Both the position numbers and the translations under genes were made by a program. From Prevotella sp. (GTDB lineage Bacteria > Bacteroidota > Bacteroidia > Bacteroidales > Bacteroidaceae): 46,247 nucleotides of DNA. Shown here piece by piece: positions 44,047-46,247 of this stretch (positions within the stretch are counted from its first letter, which is position 1; each line of letters begins with the position of its first letter). The DNA lies in the NCBI GenBank assembly GCA_017428925.1, contig JAFRPY010000032.1, forward strand, positions 1 through 46,247. Direction: 5' to 3'. The notes below the pieces were generated by a model. It was not told the origin of the DNA and searched no databases. It worked only from the letters and a program-made list of their open reading frames with translations.

Positions 44047-45046
44047 TTACTTTTTCTTGTCCTCCAAGTATCGGCGTTTCTTCGCACTCGTTGGCCGAGC
44101 CTCCTTGGCGGCCTTGGCAGCAGCACGGGCGGCGTTCTCGGCCTTTCGCTTCTTGGCCGCAGCCTGACTGGCCCTGCGCTTGGCATCGCGTATTCGCGTC
44201 TGTTCCTTCCATTTCTCGCGCCGCTGCTCACGAGCCTCCTTCTTTTTCGCCTCACGCTCTTCAACCTCTGCCTTACGCTGTTCCTTTTCTTCCTCCATGC
44301 GGGCTAATACACGGGCCTGGTATTCGGGGTTCGACAGGATATACTTTCTTGATGGCATGGCAAGGATGTCGAGAGCCATCTTCGCAGCCTTCTGCCGTGC
44401 ATAGCGCCAACTCTTGCTCACGGCCTCGCACAGCACCGACCCGTCAGAGAGCATGGCCTTCGCCCGGTGCAGCCCGTCGGCGGTCTGTTCCATTTCCAGC
44501 GCGAGCCGTCGCCCGTCGGTTTTCTGCACGATGTCGTCGGCCTGAGCCAGCAGGTCGCGGTTGCGCCTCCGGTGCGTCAGCAGATGCTCCGTTTCGCCGA
44601 TGATGTATTTCGAGATAAACCACTGGCGCGTTTCCTCGTCGAGTGTCGTCACGTAGCCATAGATGGCATAGACGAAGATGTGCTTATGTTTCGGGTATGT
44701 CGAACTTCTCACCGGCGCGGGCAAACTGCCGCAAGTGCCATTCGTCGAACTGCCGCTCCAGCCGTTCTTGGCGGAACATGTTACCCAGCACGTGCTGCAG
44801 GCGCTTGCCGTCGCCGGCGGCATAGCGAAACAGCACATCGCCCACCATACCCTTGAAGACAAACATCCCTGCAAACACATAGCGGCTGTTGCCCTTGCCT
44901 TCCTCTTCGTAAAAAGAACTGTGTGTCAACACCTCACGAAGGCGGGCGCGCGAGAACATCCGCCGCAAGTCATTGAACAGCGGATATTCCCACTTCTTGA
45001 AGTTGTCTTTAGAATGAGGTTGTTGTTGCCGTTTCTCGTCTTCCAT
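44047..45046 (-). CDS. RNase III-fold plus dsRBD-like protein without catalytic residues, frameshifted
   Basis: Two frames join into about 332 residues if one base is removed from the GGG at 44693-44695. Residues 1-150 look like RNase III: REVLTHSSFYEEEGKGNSRY, VFAGMFVFKGMVGDVLFRYA and HIFVYAIYGYVTTLDEETRQ. The four acidic positions of active RNase III align with Val57, Met61, Ile123 and Tyr126, so no metal site remains. Residues about 178-228 (DGLHRAKAMLSDGSVLCEAV followed by SKSWRYARQKAAKMALDIL) resemble a dsRNA-binding domain. The last about 80 residues are a Lys/Arg/Ala-rich coiled tail. The ATG lies 4 bp after a tRNA-like gene with no promoter between. The resemblance is moderate. Without the frame correction the protein would end after PET at residue 120. 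Confidence 0.6.
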
Positions 45047-45050
45047 CTTG

Positions 45051-45141
45051 CACGGGCAGGCGGAGTCGAACCACCTCTGTCGGATTGGAAGCCGACCGTC
45101 AGGCCCCGAAAACCTGTGTGCTGCCGTTACACTAAGCCCGC
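45051..45141 (-). tRNA. Class II tRNA-like gene, anticodon UCG (Arg codon CGA, uncertain identity)
   Basis: It folds as a 91-nt class II cloverleaf. The acceptor is GCGGGCT / TGCCCGT (one G-U and one T-T pair) and the D stem is GTG/CAC. The anticodon stem CAGGT / GCCTG has loop TTTCGGG, giving anticodon TCG at 45107-45109. A 5-bp variable arm GTCGG / CCGAC has loop CTTCCAAT. The T arm is GGTGG-TTCGACT-CCGCC and the discriminator is G. CCA is not encoded. The D arm is nearly identical to that of the neighbour at 45152, so the two are paralogues. No standard arginine tRNA has such a variable arm. Confidence 0.65.
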
Positions 45142-45151
45142 ATTTTACTTG

Positions 45152-45244
45152 AGCGGGTGACGGGAATCGAACCCGCGCCTGCGCACTGGAGGTACGCCGA
45201 ATCAAGATCTGAAGTCTTGCGTGCTGCCACTACACTACACCCGC
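45152..45244 (-). tRNA. Class II tRNA-like gene, anticodon UCA (reads UGA)
   Basis: It folds as a clean 93-nt class II tRNA. A perfect 7-bp acceptor GCGGGTG / CACCCGC joins a 3-bp D stem GTG/CAC with GG in the loop. The anticodon stem CAAGA / TCTTG has loop CTTCAGA, giving TCA at 45210-45212. A 6-bp variable arm GCGTAC / GTGCGC has loop CTCCA. The T arm is GCGGG-TTCGATT-CCCGT and the discriminator is U. The 7/5 acceptor-T arrangement and 3-bp D stem differ from bacterial tRNA-Sec (8/5, 6-bp D stem). G1-C72, C2-G71, G3-C70 and U73 resemble bacterial glycine acceptors. A strong promoter ends 12 bp upstream. Confidence 0.75.
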
Positions 45245-45256
45245 ATGCTCACGATG

Positions 45257-45288
45257 CAAAGGTACGAAAAAACTGCAAACATCGCAAA
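45257..45288 (-). promoter_or_regulatory. Promoter of the tRNA-like/RNase III-like transcript
   Basis: On the minus strand TTTG (45285-45288) and TACCTTTG (45257-45264) are exactly 20 bp apart, a consensus-quality Bacteroidetes promoter, with the first tRNA-like gene beginning 13 bp after the -7 box. Confidence 0.8.
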
Positions 45289-45302
45289 TTATCACCGAAA
45301 TA

Positions 45303-45334
45303 TTTGGAACTTTTCGGATTATTCCCTATCTTTG
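45303..45334 (+). promoter_or_regulatory. Divergent promoter facing the UGA-containing frame
   Basis: TTTG (45303-45306) and TATCTTTG (45327-45334) are exactly 20 bp apart on the plus strand. Its -33 box is only 14 bp from that of the divergent tRNA promoter. Transcription would begin near 45341. Confidence 0.75.
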
Positions 45335-45652
45335 CATCGAAGATGCGAAGATTATTTAACTCGGGCTTGTCCCGATCGCGAGCGTGCGACGGAGGTCACG
45401 GCAGGGGGTAGCGTTTATCTGCGTTCACAGCCCTGTGCGACAGCAAAGGAAAGGCCGGGAGAGACGGTGCAAGGGCGGGGAACAGAAAGCGTGTGCTATT
45501 AAGCTGCATAGGGATATGGAGGCAAGTGTGCATGGCTGCCGCTCATAGATAGGCACATGGTAAAAGGCGTCTCTCCACATGGTGGCACTTCTCCTCATCC
45601 TCCTGAACATGTTCAAATGCGGACGGAAGAGCCTACAAAAGACCAATAGCGT
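45335..45652 (+). other. Long leader or structured RNA candidate
   Basis: No clear gene is seen between the promoter and the frame starting at 45653. Right at the expected start lie hairpins GCATC-GAA-GATGC (45335-45347) and TCGGG/CCCGA (45361-45375). Further inverted words such as CACATGG / CCATGTGG occur near 45551-45590. A 22-codon ORF (MRRLFNSGLSRSRACDGGHG) could be a leader peptide. I match it to no known RNA family. Confidence 0.3.
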
Positions 45653-46018
45653 ATGAAGACCTGAAGACTGTATTCGTTCTGGCAAAGCATTTTTAAACTG
45701 ATCCTTATAGCATGAATGGCGATTGTCATTCCTGCCAGTTCTTTAGTTGCGCAGGACTATCAGCCTTTGGAAATCAAAAATATCAGGCCTGCTGACATCC
45801 TGCCTATAGTAGGACAAGTGGAGGCGTGAGATAAAAAGGTGTATAATCGCATAGAACATCTCAGAATAGCTGAAGCCACCAGAATCAGAGATATGATGAG
45901 AAAATATGGTGCTGGTAATCACTCTCCAGAAGAATATCAACAACTAATGAATAGACTTAATACTGGAATGCTTCTAGAGACCCCAAAATGATATAGTAAC
46001 TATGAGGTAATCTGATGA
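45653..46018 (+). pseudogene. Secreted-protein frame interrupted only by UGA codons
   Basis: Starting at ATG 45653, the frame reads MKT-UGA-RLYSFWQSIFKLILIA-UGA-MAIVIPASSLVAQ, a convincing signal peptide. A mature part follows: DYQPLEIKNIRPADILPIV, GQVEA-UGA-DKKVYNRIEHLR, IAEATRIRDMMRKYGAGNH, SPEEYQQLMNRL and ETPK-UGA-YSNYEVI, ending at a double UGA (46013-46018). The UGA codons are at 45662, 45713, 45827 and 45989. From 45650 to the window end this frame has no UAA or UAG. Either it is a decayed gene, or UGA is read through with the UCA tRNA encoded 400 bp away. I do not recognise the family. Confidence 0.45.
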
Positions 46019-46192
46019 GACTGAGCTACTACACCATCTAACCACTCACATAATGAGCGAGATATACTAAATACACTTATAGAACATGCAAATTTTAAGG
46101 TAGTAGGGTTCTGCGTCAATTTGGGTGGTAACTTATTGTTGTATTATTTAACTAAATACTTGATAATCAACATATTAGTTAACAAAATAAAG

Positions 46193-46223
46193 TTGCAGAT
46201 GTGCATTATTTTTCGTATCTTTG
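46193..46223 (+). promoter_or_regulatory. Promoter at the right edge
   Basis: TTG (46193-46195) and TATCTTTG (46216-46223) are 20 bp apart on the plus strand, facing a gene beyond the window. This makes it unlikely that the UGA-containing frame is coding up to the window end. Confidence 0.6.
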
Positions 46224-46247
46224 TATGTGACCCCAAATCAGAAAAAA

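Noticed and set aside
45152-45244. Selenocysteine tRNA (selC)
   Set aside because: The anticodon is UCA, but the acceptor and D-stem geometry differ from tRNA-Sec, and no selA, selB or selD is in the window. It cannot be fully excluded without the rest of the genome.
1-46247. Genome-wide UGA recoding
   Set aside because: Many well-defined genes end in UGA at exact ATGA overlaps with the next gene, so UGA is a normal stop here.

Overview
The window looks like a chromosomal segment of a Bacteroidales bacterium, most likely Prevotella or a close relative. Genes are preceded by the Bacteroidetes promoter pair (TTTG or TTG near -33, TAnnTTTG near -7, about 20 bp apart). Other signs are a C10 protease with a T9SS-like C-terminal sorting motif, a UpxY-type NusG paralogue, a YARHG/DUF3160 protein and a GxxExxY protein. 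I see no rRNA, no CRISPR array and no transposase.

Layout. 1-1.6 kb: a dispersed repeat element, upp, and a terminator framed by a perfect 40-bp inverted repeat. 1.6-5.0 kb (minus): korA and korB for 2-oxoglutarate:ferredoxin oxidoreductase, split by a GxxExxY gene that sits between inverted repeats. 5.2-8.6 kb (minus): a large secreted C10 protease carrying a single-base frameshift, plus a small follower gene. 8.6-33.5 kb (minus): an aryl-polyene-type lipid/pigment cluster of 27 genes. 33.5-34.7 kb: repeats and gene debris. 34.7-37.1 kb (minus): pnp. 37.4-42.7 kb (plus): envelope proteins (a thioredoxin-fold lipoprotein without CXXC, a small secreted protein, a YARHG/DUF3160 protein and a CapA-like protein). 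42.8-44.05 kb: a RhuM-Fic gene lodged between two copies of the capA 3' end. 44.05-46.25 kb: an unusual locus described below.

The polyene cluster has two transcription blocks. The first is ketoreductase, ketosynthase and a secreted protein. The second begins with a UpxY/NusG-like antiterminator, whose leader contains hairpins, and runs without a gap of more than about 70 bp through 24 genes to an AMP ligase. It holds three ACPs, two catalytic ketosynthases plus a chain-length-factor-like partner, two dehydratases with complementary active-site halves, and a thioesterase. It also holds an O-methyltransferase, a glycosyltransferase, four stand-alone acyltransferases of the PlsC, GPAT and LpxL types, and a BtrH-like acyl-ACP transferase. 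A flavin oxidoreductase, a LolA-like carrier, a small DMT transporter and an MMPL exporter complete it; the exporter is fused to a PlsC-like and a methyltransferase-like domain. The ligase would load an aromatic starter, the KS/KR/DH set would extend it to a polyene, and the rest would attach it to a lipid and move it to the outer membrane. No ammonia lyase and no DarA/DarB pair are present in the window.

The right end carries the least expected signal. Two tandem tRNA-like genes with long variable arms fold with anticodons UCA (reads UGA) and UCG. They share a strong promoter with a downstream protein that resembles RNase III plus a dsRNA-binding domain but has lost all four catalytic acidic positions. 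Divergently from the same 80-bp intergenic region, another strong promoter faces a reading frame that begins like a signal peptide. That frame is interrupted only by UGA codons, never by UAA or UAG, over about 600 nt. This may be a local UGA-recoding or suppression unit, or a decayed gene beside odd tRNAs. UGA clearly works as an ordinary stop elsewhere in the window.
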